This document shows positions 16,488 through 26,520 of a stretch of DNA of 64,000 bases, piece after piece; the stretch's first letter is position 1, and every line of letters begins with the position of its first letter. The notes below the pieces were generated by a model. It had not been told where the DNA came from. It was given only the letters and a program-made list of their open reading frames with translations, and did not search any database. The stretch is from the NCBI RefSeq assembly GCF_946481155.1, contig NZ_CAMLMK010000002.1, forward strand, positions 1 to 64,000, given 5' to 3'. The stretch is from an uncultured Flavobacterium sp. GTDB taxonomy: Bacteria; Bacteroidota; Bacteroidia; Flavobacteriales; Flavobacteriaceae. A program made the translations under genes and the position numbers.

Positions 16488-17897
16488 ATGACAACGCAGA
16501 TCACACCCGAAATACTTCAAAAACTGCAACAAATCGCAGGCGAGAAATACGTGTTCACCGATCAGGGAACAAGAAACGATTACGGCCACGATGAAACCGA
16601 GGATTATGTCTTTCCGCCAAGCGTAGTGGTAAAACCGGCTTCAGCTCAGGAAATTTCAGAAATTGTAAAAATAGCCAACGAAAATAAAATTCCGGTCGTT
16701 CCCATTGGCGGAAGAACTGGTTTGAGTGGTGGCGCTTTAAGCATTTATCCCGGAATTGCCATTGCAACTGATCGCTTAAATCAAATCCTTGAAATCGACG
16801 ATAAAAACCTTCAGGTTACTGTTGAACCCGCTGTAATTACACAGGTTTTGCAGGATACTGTTTTAGAGAAAAATCTGTTTTATCCGGTTGATCCAAGCAG
16901 TCGCGGCAGCTGTTTTATTGGAGGAAATGTCGCGGAGAATGCCGGTGGTGCTAGGGCGGTAAAATACGGAGTGACAAAAGATTATGTTTTAAACATGGAA
17001 GTGGTTTTGCCTACAGGCGAAATCATCTGGACCGGCGCAAATACGCTAAAAAATTCCACGGGCTATAACCTGACACAATTGATGGTCGGCAGCGAAGGGA
17101 CCTTAGGAATCATTACAAAAATCGTCCTAAAACTTCTTCCTAAAAACTCCCATAACGTATTGATGCTCGTGCCATTTTATAAAGCAGAGCAGGCTTGTGA
17201 AGCGGTTTCAGCGATTTTCAGGGCGGGAATTGTCCCAAGTGCACTCGAGTTTATGGAACGCGATGCTATCGATTGGGCTATCAAATTCATTGATGGTGTA
17301 ATTGTGGATATTAAAGATGGAATCCAGGCCCATTTGCTAATTGAAGTCGACGGTAATTATCCGGAAATCTTAATGTTAGAGGCAGAGAAGATCATGACAG
17401 TAGTCGAGAAATTCGAAATCGACGAAATCCTTTTCGCTGATACAGGAGACCAGAAAAATGCGCTTTGGAAAATGCGTAGAGGCATTGCGGAAGCGGTTAA
17501 ATCCAATTCGGTGTACAAAGAAGAAGATACGGTGGTGCCAAGATATGAATTGCCAACATTATTAAAAGGGATTAAAGACATAGGAGATAAATACGGTTTT
17601 AAATCGATTTGTTATGGACACGCGGGGGATGGAAACCTGCACGTAAATATCATCAAAGCAGACATGACCGATGACAACTGGAAAACGGAAGTCCCGAAAG
17701 GCATCCGCGAAATCTTCGAATTGACGGTTTCGTTAAAAGGAACTTTGTCGGGCGAGCACGGCATTGGCTACGTACAAAAGAATTTTATGGATATTGCATT
17801 CAATGACACGCAATTGACACTAATGAAAAACATCAAGCAGGTTTTCGATCCCAACAATATACTAAATCCGGGGAAAATTTTTCCGGATAGTATTTAA
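16488..17897 (+). CDS. FAD-linked oxidase, GlcD / D-lactate dehydrogenase type
   Basis: The 469-residue protein has a PCMH-type FAD-binding domain (about 40-215): VVPIGGRTGLSGGAL, then the long pyrophosphate loop YPVDPSSRGSCFIGGNVAENAGG and GSEGTLGIITKIVLKLLP. The C-terminal FAD-oxidase domain ends with CYGHAGDGNLHVNII, SGEHGIG and FDPNNILNPGKIFP. These are typical of GlcD, D-2-hydroxyglutarate and D-lactate dehydrogenases. No GlcE/GlcF partner is adjacent, so a single-subunit 2-hydroxyacid dehydrogenase is likely. Confidence 0.92.
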   Translation: MTTQITPEILQKLQQIAGEKYVFTDQGTRNDYGHDETEDYVFPPSVVVKPASAQEISEIVKIANENKIPVVPIGGRTGLSGGALSIYPGIAIATDRLNQILEIDDKNLQVTVEPAVITQVLQDTVLEKNLFYPVDPSSRGSCFIGGNVAENAGGARAVKYGVTKDYVLNMEVVLPTGEIIWTGANTLKNSTGYNLTQLMVGSEGTLGIITKIVLKLLPKNSHNVLMLVPFYKAEQACEAVSAIFRAGIVPSALEFMERDAIDWAIKFIDGVIVDIKDGIQAHLLIEVDGNYPEILMLEAEKIMTVVEKFEIDEILFADTGDQKNALWKMRRGIAEAVKSNSVYKEEDTVVPRYELPTLLKGIKDIGDKYGFKSICYGHAGDGNLHVNIIKADMTDDNWKTEVPKGIREIFELTVSLKGTLSGEHGIGYVQKNFMDIAFNDTQLTLMKNIKQVFDPNNILNPGKIFPDSI

Positions 17898-17975
17898 TTC
17901 ATTTTTGCTACAGATTAAATGATTTTCACTGTTAATCCCTTTAATCTGTGGCAAAAAAACTTTTTAAGCAATAGG

Positions 17976-18374
17976 TTAGTTGCCTTTAAACTCTGCTAAC
18001 GTAGCATCGGGATTTTTAAAAGTAGGCGGTTGCTCGGTAATGTTGGCAATGCGTTTTTTGTTTAGTTTCATGGTAATATCGGCTTCGGTAGTAAATAGTA
18101 AAACCCACATGAACGGATTGTTGATATACGGTACCAACTCGGCTTCCATGGCGTCCAATTCGACAATCTTTTCTATTTCCTTCAAGCCTTTATCATAGAT
18201 TTTATGGGTAACGGCTAATTTTAAGACACCATCTTCCACTGCTGTTCGTACATAAATATTTTGAAGTTCCGGCTGGCCAATCGTTTTGGTTAATGTCAAT
18301 TTAGCGAAGGTGCCTTCTTCAATACTGGCTTTTACAGCATCAAAAAAGGTAGTATAAGTAATATTGTTTTGCAT
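17976..18374 (-). CDS. Hypothetical protein, 132 residues
   Basis: I do not recognise this protein. It has no signal peptide or clear membrane segment. Motif-like stretches are FFDAVKASIEEGTFAKLTLTK, IVELDAMEAELVPYINNPF, and a C-terminal MKLNKKRIANITEQPP. It is a single minus-strand gene convergent with the GlcD-like gene. Confidence 0.6.
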   Translation of the reverse strand: MQNNITYTTFFDAVKASIEEGTFAKLTLTKTIGQPELQNIYVRTAVEDGVLKLAVTHKIYDKGLKEIEKIVELDAMEAELVPYINNPFMWVLLFTTEADITMKLNKKRIANITEQPPTFKNPDATLAEFKGN

Positions 18375-18462
18375 GTCTTCTTATGAAATGTGTCCTGCAA
18401 AATTAGCTTTTGTCGGTCAACATTCACGGATTTAGTGCAATATTTTACATCGGACAGAAAAT

Positions 18463-18494
18463 AAAAAATCCCCAACTGCTTTTACAATTGAGGA
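18463..18494 (-). terminator. Terminator of the lysine-rich microprotein gene
   Basis: On the minus strand, a TCCTCAATTG / CAGTTGGGGA stem containing one wobble and one mismatch is followed by TTTTTTATTTT. It sits just after the stop at 18502, supporting a real short gene there. Confidence 0.65.
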
Positions 18495-18501
18495 TTGGTT
18501 C

Positions 18502-18612
18502 TTAATCTCTTTTAGGATTATTTTTCTTTTCCCTTTTTTCTTCCTTCTTTTCCTTTGCGGTTTTAAGAGGCTCTTTTTTTGCAGATTTCTTTGCGTCTTG
18601 ACTTTTTGCCAT
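18502..18612 (-). CDS. Lysine-rich 36-residue microprotein
   Basis: An ATG at 18612 opens a 36-residue frame, MAKSQDAKKSAKKEPLKT followed by a Lys/Glu-rich helix (AKEKKEEKREKK) and NNPKRD. Nearly half the residues are lysine and the first 18 resemble a short basic tail. It is followed 8 bases later by a hairpin terminator, as a gene would be. I recall similar tiny lysine-rich proteins in other Flavobacteria but cannot test this. It may be ribosome- or nucleic-acid-associated by charge alone; no function is claimed. Confidence 0.6.
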   Translation of the reverse strand: MAKSQDAKKSAKKEPLKTAKEKKEEKREKKNNPKRD

Positions 18613-18729
18613 GATATATGTCTTTTAAAATTGTTTTTTATAAATCCTGTTCTAAGTAAAGATAGGCAATAAGATGCCAGTTTGTATAAAAATCTAGCAG
18701 AAAGCCTCTTTTCTTTACTTTTTCTAAAG

Positions 18730-18737
18730 TACTTTTG
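18730..18737 (+). promoter_or_regulatory. -7 box only 4 bases from a GTG start
   Basis: TACTTTTG followed by C; the GTG start is at 18742. If this is the true -7 element the transcript would begin at or very near the start codon. Confidence 0.55.
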
Positions 18738-18741
18738 CACC

Positions 18742-19110
18742 GTGAAAAAAGCAATTGTCATCGTCGTATTCCTATTCGTCATGAAACCGATTCTTCCGGT
18801 TTTGGAATATGTTTTCAATTACGATTACATTGTAAAAGAACTTTGCGAGAACAAGGCCAAACCCGAAATGAAATGTAACGGAAAATGTCATCTGATGAAG
18901 GAATTGGCCAAAGCATCCGAAAGTGACAATCCGGTTTCTTCAGATAAAAAATCTTCTCACACCGAATTTGAAGTCCTCTTTTTAGAAAAAACAGCTTCAT
19001 TTGAAATCGCTAATTTGAATTTCCCGATTCAGAAAGAAATCAATGCCGCTTATTCGGATTTATATTTTCAAGAAAACTGCAGCACTGCTTTTCATCCGCC
19101 AACCGTTTAA
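18742..19110 (+). CDS. Small CNGKC-motif protein preceding a TonB receptor
   Basis: The GTG at 18742 gives 122 residues with an N-terminal hydrophobic anchor or signal (KKAIVIVVFLFVMKP), then NYDYIVKELCENKAKPEMKCNGKCHLMKELAKA, and a weakly conserved tail. The three cysteines in ELCEN and CNGKC could bind a metal or form disulfides in the periplasm. It lies 99 bases upstream of a TonB-dependent receptor on the same strand, suggesting a joint role in uptake of a metal or cofactor. I recall similar proteins next to Bacteroidetes receptors, but know of no established function. Confidence 0.7.
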   Translation: MKKAIVIVVFLFVMKPILPVLEYVFNYDYIVKELCENKAKPEMKCNGKCHLMKELAKASESDNPVSSDKKSSHTEFEVLFLEKTASFEIANLNFPIQKEINAAYSDLYFQENCSTAFHPPTV

Positions 19111-19209
19111 TTACTGCTTATTTTTTTAACGCTGTTGTTTTTAGCAACGGAACTCATTTTCATTGGTTTACATCAATGAGAGAATTTATGCAATACTTAA
19201 ACTTTAAGA

Positions 19210-21354
19210 ATGAAAAAAATATTCCCTGCCTTATTGGTGTTAGGGCAAATCATATATGGTCAGAATCCGACCAAAAAAGACTCGTTAGAAACAAAACAAA
19301 TTGAAGATGTTGTCGTTACTGCCAGCCGAAGCGTTTCTTTAAAAAGAGAAGTTCCCGTGGCCATCTCAAAAATCTCACAGAAAACAATAAGTGAAACGAA
19401 TCCCACGGCGGTATACGAAATCATAAATAAAACGCCCGGTGTTTTAATGGTCAATCTGGGGAACGAACAACACTCGATGGCCATTCGCCAACCCATGACT
19501 ACCAATGCCTATTATCTGTATCTGGAAGACGGATTGCCGATTCGTCCCATGGGAATTTTCAACCACAATGCGCTTCTTGAAATCAACCAGTTCAATTTGC
19601 AGAATATCGAAGTGGTAAAAGGGCCGGTTTCCTCACTTTATGGACCCGAAGCTGTAGGTGGAGCTGTGAATCTACTTTCACTGAAACCTGCTTTGCATCC
19701 GGAACTGAAAGTTGGAATTCAGGCGGATCAGTGGGGTTACAGAAGACTGCAGGCCGGTGGAGGAACGACTATTGGGAAAGTTGGCTTTCATATTGCTGGT
19801 TTATCCAGTGCACAACGCGATTCCTGGATGGCTTTTTCCGATTACAATAAAGACAATATTAATGGTCGAATTGATTATAACATCAACAGCAAAACCCGAT
19901 TGGTCGGAACACTTTTTTACGGCGATTATTATTCCGATATGACGGGAACAGTGAATGAATCCGACTTTTATGGTCGAACGTATAAAAGCACAACCGATTT
20001 TACCTATAGAAAATCGCAGGCGTTACGAAGTAAGATTGCTTTTGAAAAAGACTGGAACGATAATTCACATTCTTCATTCACTTTTTTTACGCGAAATAAT
20101 AAGTTAGGTCAGAATCCTTCCTATGGAATTCGCTGGACGCCTGGACAAACGACCGCAAAAGGAGAAATCAATTCAAATAACTTTAAAAGTTATGGCATAG
20201 TGGCGCAGCACAACCAGAAGTTTTCTTTCCTGAATTCCGTAGTAGTTGCCGGTTGCTCGTTTGATTATTCTCCTGTAGAATATGACGCTTATCAAATTGA
20301 CTTGATCGCAAATCTAAATCCTGGCGGGCAAACGGTCAGCGGTTATGAAATTGCAGCCGAGCGACCAGATATTCGCCTTTCAGATTATAATGCACAAATT
20401 TATAATAAGGCGGTATTTGCCCAATTTACATTTAAACCAATAAACAAGATAATTGTTACTGTAGGCGGAAGATATGATAACATGAGTCTCGAATACGAAA
20501 ATAATATCGACACCTCAAGCGGAAATAAAGTGTATGATCAGTTCACGTTTAAATCGGGTGTGAATTATAATCCATTTGAATTTGCCGGTGTATATGCCAA
20601 TTATTCGCAGGGATTTGCACCTCCAGGAGTAACATCAATATTCCGGGCAAAATCGGGGACAGGAGGAAGTACGGGAACTCCGGCACAGTTTTATTACAAT
20701 CTTGAACCGGCAAAGTTCAATAATTATGAAGTGGGAGGATGGTTGAGTTTTTTCGGAAAGAAATTAAATCTGGAATATTCGCTTTATTATATGGAAGGAA
20801 AGAACGAATTGCTGAACATTCGACAGCCCGACAATTCTACGGATTATCAGTCGGCGGGAAGAACACAGCACAAAGGCATTGAGTTTGCAGTGAATTATTG
20901 TCCGAATTCGCAATTGAAAATCAGGGTTGGCGGCACAACGGCGCAGCATACCTTTATCGATTTTAAGATTTCTGATAAACCTTCCGATCCGATTAAAGAG
21001 CTGGATGGTTACGAAATGCCTTCCGCGCCGAAATGGACGGGGAATTCAGAAGTTAGTTATTATCCGGAATGGTTTCCGCATTTCAGGGTTTCCGCCGAAT
21101 GGCAATTTGTTTCCGCCTGGTATCAGGATCAGATCAACACTGCAAAATATGAGGGTTATAATGTGTTTAACGGAAGAATAGGTTACCAATGGAAAGAGAT
21201 TGAATTATATGTAAATGCAATGAATCTGACTGATAAATTGTATGCTTATAATGTTACGCGCGGCAATACTGCTACAGCTGCACCAACATATACGGCTGCT
21301 GCACCACGGACATTCGTCTTCGGATTGCAATACAATCTTTCGATAAAGAAATAA
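19210..21354 (+). CDS. TonB-dependent outer-membrane receptor
   Basis: This 714-residue receptor has a signal peptide (about 1-18), a TonB-box-like region (QIEDVVVTASRS, about 31-42), a plug domain (50-165) with NLQNIEVVKGPVSSLYGPEAVGGAVNLL, and a 22-strand barrel ending in FVFGLQYNLSIKK. No carboxypeptidase-regulatory domain precedes the plug, so it is a classical BtuB/FecA-like rather than SusC-like receptor. The substrate is not evident; the upstream cysteine-motif protein hints at a metal. A terminator follows directly. Confidence 0.92.
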   Translation: MKKIFPALLVLGQIIYGQNPTKKDSLETKQIEDVVVTASRSVSLKREVPVAISKISQKTISETNPTAVYEIINKTPGVLMVNLGNEQHSMAIRQPMTTNAYYLYLEDGLPIRPMGIFNHNALLEINQFNLQNIEVVKGPVSSLYGPEAVGGAVNLLSLKPALHPELKVGIQADQWGYRRLQAGGGTTIGKVGFHIAGLSSAQRDSWMAFSDYNKDNINGRIDYNINSKTRLVGTLFYGDYYSDMTGTVNESDFYGRTYKSTTDFTYRKSQALRSKIAFEKDWNDNSHSSFTFFTRNNKLGQNPSYGIRWTPGQTTAKGEINSNNFKSYGIVAQHNQKFSFLNSVVVAGCSFDYSPVEYDAYQIDLIANLNPGGQTVSGYEIAAERPDIRLSDYNAQIYNKAVFAQFTFKPINKIIVTVGGRYDNMSLEYENNIDTSSGNKVYDQFTFKSGVNYNPFEFAGVYANYSQGFAPPGVTSIFRAKSGTGGSTGTPAQFYYNLEPAKFNNYEVGGWLSFFGKKLNLEYSLYYMEGKNELLNIRQPDNSTDYQSAGRTQHKGIEFAVNYCPNSQLKIRVGGTTAQHTFIDFKISDKPSDPIKELDGYEMPSAPKWTGNSEVSYYPEWFPHFRVSAEWQFVSAWYQDQINTAKYEGYNVFNGRIGYQWKEIELYVNAMNLTDKLYAYNVTRGNTATAAPTYTAAAPRTFVFGLQYNLSIKK

Positions 21355-21356
21355 AC

Positions 21357-21393
21357 AAAAAAACGCTCTGAATCTATCCAGAGCGTTTTTTTT
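21357..21393. terminator. Bidirectional terminator after TonB receptor
   Basis: Stem AAAACGCTCTG / CAGAGCGTTTT with T-run; it also abuts the stop of the convergent gene at 21392. Confidence 0.85.
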
Positions 21394-21970
21394 ATAATCC
21401 GAGTTGCTTTCTGACGCTTTCCGTAATGACAGCATCGAGCAGTTCGGTATGTTTTTCATCGAAGCTTATGAATTTCCATTTGCCCTCAGTGAATTCATCG
21501 GAAACGGCAATTAATTTATCCGTTTTCACGATGTAGAAGGCATTTCTGTCTTTCTCAAAATTTACCGTGGCGGTGGGGAAAGTCGTATGTAAATAATCGG
21601 TGATGGTTTTTTTTGTTTGATCGCTCTCCACTTTGTTTTCATAGGTCATCCGGATGGCATTTTCATAGCTTACGACAGAATAGTGTCTGTTATCAATGGT
21701 TTTTATATCGGAATAAGTGAAATGCGGCGTTGTATATACATAACGAATCCTGTAAGTGTCATTTTGAAACGCACTGTCCAGCATACCATACATGGCTTCC
21801 CGTTGCACGACTTTAAATACTAACGGATGCGTGAAATCAAGCATTGTATCAAACGCCATGTTATAGGTCGCTTCATACAGTGCTTTAGTATTACGTTTTA
21901 AATCGTCGAGGGTCTGCGCTGTTAAAACAACGGAAAAAAGCAAAGTTAACAATGTGATTTTTAGCCTCAT
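21392..21970 (-). CDS. Secreted hypothetical protein
   Basis: Starting at the ATG at 21970 (rather than 22009) places a signal peptide MRLKITLLTLLFSVVLTAQ at the N-terminus of a 192-residue protein. The mature part has features such as LYEATYNMAFDTMLDFTHP, KTIDNRHYSVVSYENAIRM and TDKLIAVSDEFTEGKWKF. I do not recognise a family. It is probably periplasmic. Confidence 0.65.
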   Translation of the reverse strand: MRLKITLLTLLFSVVLTAQTLDDLKRNTKALYEATYNMAFDTMLDFTHPLVFKVVQREAMYGMLDSAFQNDTYRIRYVYTTPHFTYSDIKTIDNRHYSVVSYENAIRMTYENKVESDQTKKTITDYLHTTFPTATVNFEKDRNAFYIVKTDKLIAVSDEFTEGKWKFISFDEKHTELLDAVITESVRKQLGL

Positions 21971-21997
21971 ATAAGGTAAATTTACTATAAATATATA

Positions 21998-22033
21998 AAA
22001 AATCCCCAATTACTTATGTAGTTGGGGATTGAT
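21998..22033. terminator. Terminator downstream of secA
   Basis: Stem ATCCCCAATTAC / GTAGTTGGGGAT with one wobble, A-run on the left for minus-strand termination. It lies 48 bases beyond the secA stop. Confidence 0.75.
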
Positions 22034-22080
22034 TTATTTAGAGTGCGGTTCCGAAAGCTATCGAACTGGTAAACAGTTTG

Positions 22081-25000
22081 TTATTCGTGTACGATAATCC
22101 ATTCACCGGAAGCCAGCATTGCTTCTGCTTTTTTGAACTTCATGGTTTCGGTTTTACCGCTCATAACGTGTTTAATCGTTACGTTATCGTTACGGTTGAT
22201 TTTCGGAGCATCGCGAACCACAGTTTCTGTCACGTGATGCTGTTGCTGTGGTTGCTGTTGTTGCATCTGTCCGGCCTCACGGTGTCGCGCTGCCATTTCA
22301 TCTGTATTCAATACTTCTTCTTTTGAAATAGTATAATCTTCTTTTACAGGAACTTCGTGTGCTTCCTGGATGTTATTCGGATTTTGAGAAGGCAAATCAC
22401 CTTTGAAAAGGAATGAAATCACTTCCTTGTTGATGCCGTCCAACATATTTTTGAACAGATTAAACGCTTCAAATTTATAGATAAGCAATGGATCTTTTTG
22501 TTCGTGAACAGCCAACTGAACCGATTGCTTCAATTCGTCCATTTTGCGTAAGTGTTTCTTCCACGCTTCATCCACAATGGCTAAGGTGATGTTCTTTTCG
22601 AAATCAGCCAATAGTGTTTTTCCTTCTGTTGTATATGCTTTTTCCAGATCGGTTACAATATTCATTGTTTTGATACCGTCTGTGAAAGGCACTACAATGC
22701 GCTCAAATTGTCCGTTATTGTTTTCAAATACGTTTTTGATTACAGGATAAGCTTCTTTTGCGTTGCGTTCCTGTTTTTCGTCGTAATGCGCTAAAGCTGC
22801 TTTATAAACTCTTCCGGCTAATTCCATGTCTGATGCCTTATGGAAATCGCTTTCAGAAATTGGAGATTCTATCGAGAAATAACGGATCAGTTCGAATTCG
22901 AAGTTTTTGAAATCTTTAGTAGCTTTGTTGTTTTCCACAACCAATTCTGCTAAATCATACATCATATTTGCTAAATCCACTTTCAGACGCTCTCCGTGCA
23001 ATGCGTGACGACGACGTTTGTATACTACTTCACGCTGTGCGTTCATAACGTCATCGTATTCCAATAAACGTTTACGTGTACCGAAGTTGTTTTCCTCTAC
23101 TTTTTTCTGTGCTCTTTCGATGGATTTGGTCATCATGGAATGCTGAATTACTTCTCCTTCTTTGATTCCCATTCTATCCATTACTTTTGCCACTCTGTCC
23201 GAGCCGAATAAACGCATTAGGTTATCCTCCAAAGACACATAGAATTGTGAACTTCCCGGATCTCCCTGACGTCCTGCACGACCGCGTAACTGACGGTCAA
23301 CACGACGTGAATCGTGACGTTCCGTACCAATGATGGCTAAACCGCCGGCAGCTTTCACTTCCGGAGATAATTTGATATCCGTTCCACGACCGGCCATGTT
23401 TGTTGCGATGGTTACTACTCCTGCATTACCTGCTTCGGCAACGATTTGTGCTTCCTGCTTGTGTAATTTCGCGTTCAATACATTGTGCTGTACACCGCGC
23501 ATTTTCAGCATTCGGCTTAATAATTCGGAAATCTCAACTGAAGTTGTACCGATTAGTACCGGTCTTCCCGAAGCTGCTATTTGCTGAACATCTTCTGCTA
23601 CTGCATTGAATTTCTCACGAACAGTACGGTAGATTAAATCTTCCTTGTCTTTACGGGCAATACCTCTGTTAGTTGGGATTTCTACTACATCCAGTTTGTA
23701 GATTTCCCAGAATTCGCCTGCTTCCGTAACGGCAGTACCGGTCATACCTGCTAATTTGCTGTACATACGGAAATAATTCTGTAATGTAATGGTAGCGAAG
23801 GTTTGTGTAGCCGCTTCAATTTTTACGTTTTCTTTTGCTTCGATAGCCTGGTGCAATCCGTCGGAATAACGACGACCATCCATGATACGTCCTGTTTGCT
23901 CATCAACAATCAAAATCTTGTTGTCCATGATCACATATTCCGTATCTTTTTCGAATAGAGTATAGGCTTTTAAAAGCTGTGTTAAAGTATGGATACGCTC
24001 GCTTTTCACTCCGAAATCCTGGAATAAATGCTCTTTTGCTTCTGCTTCTGCTTCTTTGGATAGTGATGCTTTTTCGATATTGGCAATTTCGGTTCCGATA
24101 TCCGGAAGGATAAAGAAATCTTCTGAAGTATCCTGAGAAAGGAACTTGATACCGTTGTCGGTTAATTCTACCTGATTGTTTTTTTCTTCGATAACAAAAT
24201 ACAGAGCTTCATCAACAATCGGCATTTTACGATTGTTATCCTGCATGTATTCGTTTTCTGTTTTCTGAAGCAATTGTTTTACACCTTCTTCCGACAGGAA
24301 TTTGATCAATGCTTTGTTTTTTGGTAACGCACGGTAGGCTCTTAATAATTGGAATCCTCCGTCTTTAGCGTTTCCTTCTTTGATTAATCGTTTAGCTTCG
24401 GTTAGGAATCCGTTTGCCAATTGACGCTGAAGGGTATATAAGTTTTCGATTTTCGGCTTTAATTCGTTGAATTCATGACGGTCACCTTGAGGAACCGGAC
24501 CTGAGATAATCAACGGTGTACGTGCATCGTCAATCAATACTGAATCGACCTCATCGACAATGGCGAAGTTATGTTTTCTCTGCACCAGTTCGCCCGGCGT
24601 GTGTGCCATATTATCTCTAAGGTAATCGAAACCGAATTCATTGTTTGTTCCGTAAGTGATGTCCGCTTCGTAAGCTTTTCTACGGGAAGGAGTATTTGGC
24701 TGGTGGTTGTCAATACAGTCAACCGTCAATCCGTGGAATTCGAATAGAGGCGCTTTCCATGTGCTGTCACGTTTTGCAAGGTAATCATTCACAGTTACCA
24801 GGTGTACTCCGTTTCCGGTTAAGGCATTTAAGTACATTGGCAATGTTGCTACCAATGTTTTTCCTTCCCCTGTCTGCATCTCTGCAATTTTACCCTGATG
24901 CAGCACAGTACCACCAATTAGCTGTACATCGTAGTGGATCATGTCCCAAGTGATGGCTTTTCCGGCAGCATCCCATTGATTAGCCCAAACCACATTATCT

Positions 25001-25452
25001 CCTTCAATTGTGATGTACGGTTTAGATGCTGATAATTCACGGTCTTTTGGAGTTGCCGTTGCTATGATTTGCGTGTTTTCCTTGAAACGGCGCGCAGTTT
25101 CTTTAACTACCGCGAATGCTTCAGGAAGAATGTCGTTTAGTGTTTTTTCTGAGATTTCATAAGCTTCTTTTTCGATGGCGTCGATAGCTGCATATATTTC
25201 TTCTCTTTTGTCAATGTCTTCGGTAGCTTCTACTTCTAATTTCAAAGATTCGATTTTGGCATCCTTTTCAGCACGTGCCGATTTGATCTGCTCTTTGAAA
25301 TAAGTGGTTTTGGCTCTAAGTTCGTCATTTGACAATGCGCCTAAAGCACTTTCAAAAGATTTTATTTTGGTAATAATCGGTTGAATTGCTTTTACGTCTT
25401 TTTGGGATTTGTCACCCACAAAAGCTTTTAATATGCTGTTTATGAAACTCAT
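22081..25452 (-). CDS. secA: Preprotein translocase ATPase SecA
   Basis: From the ATG at 25452 the protein has 1123 residues, longer than the about 900 of E. coli SecA because of insertions in the NBD1 region, common in Bacteroidetes. Visible motifs are [16 protein letters not shown] (Walker A), [21 protein letters not shown] (DEAD), [13 protein letters not shown], and [11 protein letters not shown] and [18 protein letters not shown] (motifs V and VI). The C-terminal tail has a Gln/His-rich linker and ends WIIVHE without the CxCx8CH zinc site. SecA drives post-translational export through SecYEG. Confidence 0.97.
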   Translation of the reverse strand: MSFINSILKAFVGDKSQKDVKAIQPIITKIKSFESALGALSNDELRAKTTYFKEQIKSARAEKDAKIESLKLEVEATEDIDKREEIYAAIDAIEKEAYEISEKTLNDILPEAFAVVKETARRFKENTQIIATATPKDRELSASKPYITIEGDNVVWANQWDAAGKAITWDMIHYDVQLIGGTVLHQGKIAEMQTGEGKTLVATLPMYLNALTGNGVHLVTVNDYLAKRDSTWKAPLFEFHGLTVDCIDNHQPNTPSRRKAYEADITYGTNNEFGFDYLRDNMAHTPGELVQRKHNFAIVDEVDSVLIDDARTPLIISGPVPQGDRHEFNELKPKIENLYTLQRQLANGFLTEAKRLIKEGNAKDGGFQLLRAYRALPKNKALIKFLSEEGVKQLLQKTENEYMQDNNRKMPIVDEALYFVIEEKNNQVELTDNGIKFLSQDTSEDFFILPDIGTEIANIEKASLSKEAEAEAKEHLFQDFGVKSERIHTLTQLLKAYTLFEKDTEYVIMDNKILIVDEQTGRIMDGRRYSDGLHQAIEAKENVKIEAATQTFATITLQNYFRMYSKLAGMTGTAVTEAGEFWEIYKLDVVEIPTNRGIARKDKEDLIYRTVREKFNAVAEDVQQIAASGRPVLIGTTSVEISELLSRMLKMRGVQHNVLNAKLHKQEAQIVAEAGNAGVVTIATNMAGRGTDIKLSPEVKAAGGLAIIGTERHDSRRVDRQLRGRAGRQGDPGSSQFYVSLEDNLMRLFGSDRVAKVMDRMGIKEGEVIQHSMMTKSIERAQKKVEENNFGTRKRLLEYDDVMNAQREVVYKRRRHALHGERLKVDLANMMYDLAELVVENNKATKDFKNFEFELIRYFSIESPISESDFHKASDMELAGRVYKAALAHYDEKQERNAKEAYPVIKNVFENNNGQFERIVVPFTDGIKTMNIVTDLEKAYTTEGKTLLADFEKNITLAIVDEAWKKHLRKMDELKQSVQLAVHEQKDPLLIYKFEAFNLFKNMLDGINKEVISFLFKGDLPSQNPNNIQEAHEVPVKEDYTISKEEVLNTDEMAARHREAGQMQQQQPQQQHHVTETVVRDAPKINRNDNVTIKHVMSGKTETMKFKKAEAMLASGEWIIVHE

Positions 25453-25485
25453 AATCTTGGTTGGTTTATATTCAAATAATGTGTG

Positions 25486-25493
25486 CAAATTTA
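25486..25493 (-). promoter_or_regulatory. -7 box of secA
   Basis: On the minus strand TAAATTTG followed by C, 33 bases before the ATG at 25452. Confidence 0.5.
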
Positions 25494-25495
25494 CA

Positions 25496-25524
25496 CAAAA
25501 AAAAAGCCTCCTGAGAGACTTTTT
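25496..25524 (-). terminator. Terminator of DUF2795 gene
   Basis: A 6-bp stem (AGTCTC / GAGGCT, one wobble) followed on the minus strand by nine T. It lies between the DUF2795 gene and secA, partly overlapping the secA promoter. Confidence 0.6.
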
Positions 25525-25541
25525 CGCTGTGGTTTTATTTT

Positions 25542-25763
25542 TTAATACTCATCCTCGTTCCAAAGGTAATCTTCGTCCGTTGGATAGTCTGGCCATATCT
25601 CCTCCATTGATTCGTAGATTTCTCCCTCGTCTTCTATTGACTGTAAGTTTTCCACTACTTCTAATGGAGCACCAGTTCTGATAGCATAGTCGATAAGTTC
25701 ATCTTTTGTGGCTGGCCACGGAGCATCGCTTAAATAGGATGCTAATTCTAATGTCCAATACAT
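25542..25763 (-). CDS. DUF2795-like small protein
   Basis: The ATG at 25763 gives 73 residues, supported by a -7 box upstream that excludes the longer start. The sequence [20 protein letters not shown], then [19 protein letters not shown] and an acidic tail with [16 protein letters not shown], matches my recollection of small proteins labelled DUF2795 in Flavobacteria. It is acidic and cytoplasmic; its function is not known. Confidence 0.75.
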   Translation of the reverse strand: MYWTLELASYLSDAPWPATKDELIDYAIRTGAPLEVVENLQSIEDEGEIYESMEEIWPDYPTDEDYLWNEDEY

Positions 25764-25787
25764 CTTTGATTGATTTATAGTTTTATG

Positions 25788-25795
25788 CAAAAATA
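25788..25795 (-). promoter_or_regulatory. -7 box of DUF2795 gene
   Basis: On the minus strand TATTTTTG followed by C, 24 bases before the ATG at 25763. Confidence 0.55.
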
Positions 25796-25939
25796 AATTT
25801 TATACTGAAAAAATCAAGTAAAATTTCTTTTATTTTAAAAAAAGTTAAGAACGTGTTTCCGGACGGCAGTTGTAAGTATGTCGGTTTCGAAATTTGTAGC
25901 CGAAAACTTATTTTTCATATACTGCAGACTTTCAGCTGA

Positions 25940-26512
25940 TTACTGTTTTCTGGGAATCCATTTCACTTCGTCAGCGTGCAGGTCAAAGGACAACTTTCGT
26001 GCCAAGACAAAAAGATAGTCAGAAAGTCGGTTCAGGTATGTCAAAACCAACTCGTCGATATGTTCTATTTCATTTAAATGGGTAGTTAAACGCTCGGCGC
26101 GACGGCATACACAGCGTGCAATATGACAATATGACACAGTTGTATGTCCTCCAGGCAGTACAAAATGCGTCATTTGTGGCAAAGCAGTATCCATGGTATC
26201 GATTTCGTTTTCCAAAAGCGCAATGTCTTCCGGAGCGATTCGGTTGATGTTAAGACGTTGCTGCCCGTTTTTCAGGACTTCTTTTTCTGGCGGTGTTGCC
26301 AAGATGGCTCCCAGCGTAAATAAACGGTCCTGCACTTCAATCAGTACATTTTTGTATAAGGGATTGATGTCCTGATCGCGGATTAAACCGATATAAGAAT
26401 TCAATTCGTCTACGGTGCCGTAACTTTCGATGCGGATATGGTGTTTTGGAACGCGGGTACCGCCAAAAAGCGCTGTGGTTCCTTTATCTCCGGTTTTGGT
26501 ATATACTTTCAT
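25940..26512 (-). CDS. Cob(I)alamin adenosyltransferase, PduO type
   Basis: A 190-residue PduO-family enzyme: the N-terminal ATP-binding KVYTKTGDKGTTALFGG (about 2-18), the ESYGTVDELNSYIGL segment (29-43), and the C-terminal CRRAERLTTHL and LNRLSDYLFVLAR helices with the conserved Arg/Asn residues. It adenosylates cob(I)alamin to make coenzyme B12. It fits the presence of MeaB in the window, since methylmalonyl-CoA mutase uses this cofactor. Confidence 0.94.
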   Translation of the reverse strand: MKVYTKTGDKGTTALFGGTRVPKHHIRIESYGTVDELNSYIGLIRDQDINPLYKNVLIEVQDRLFTLGAILATPPEKEVLKNGQQRLNINRIAPEDIALLENEIDTMDTALPQMTHFVLPGGHTTVSYCHIARCVCRRAERLTTHLNEIEHIDELVLTYLNRLSDYLFVLARKLSFDLHADEVKWIPRKQ

Positions 26513-26520
26513 TTTTTAGA

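Noticed and set aside
18432..18818. A 128-residue minus-strand frame
   Set aside because: It overlaps the start of the CNGKC gene, runs through a terminator and the promoter of that gene, and is out of frame with the better-supported 36-residue microprotein.
19130..19175. Alternative hairpins upstream of the TonB receptor as a riboswitch
   Set aside because: Two short mutually exclusive pairings around CTCATT/CATTG exist, but no conserved B12 or other riboswitch box is seen and there is no terminator or clear sequestered start.
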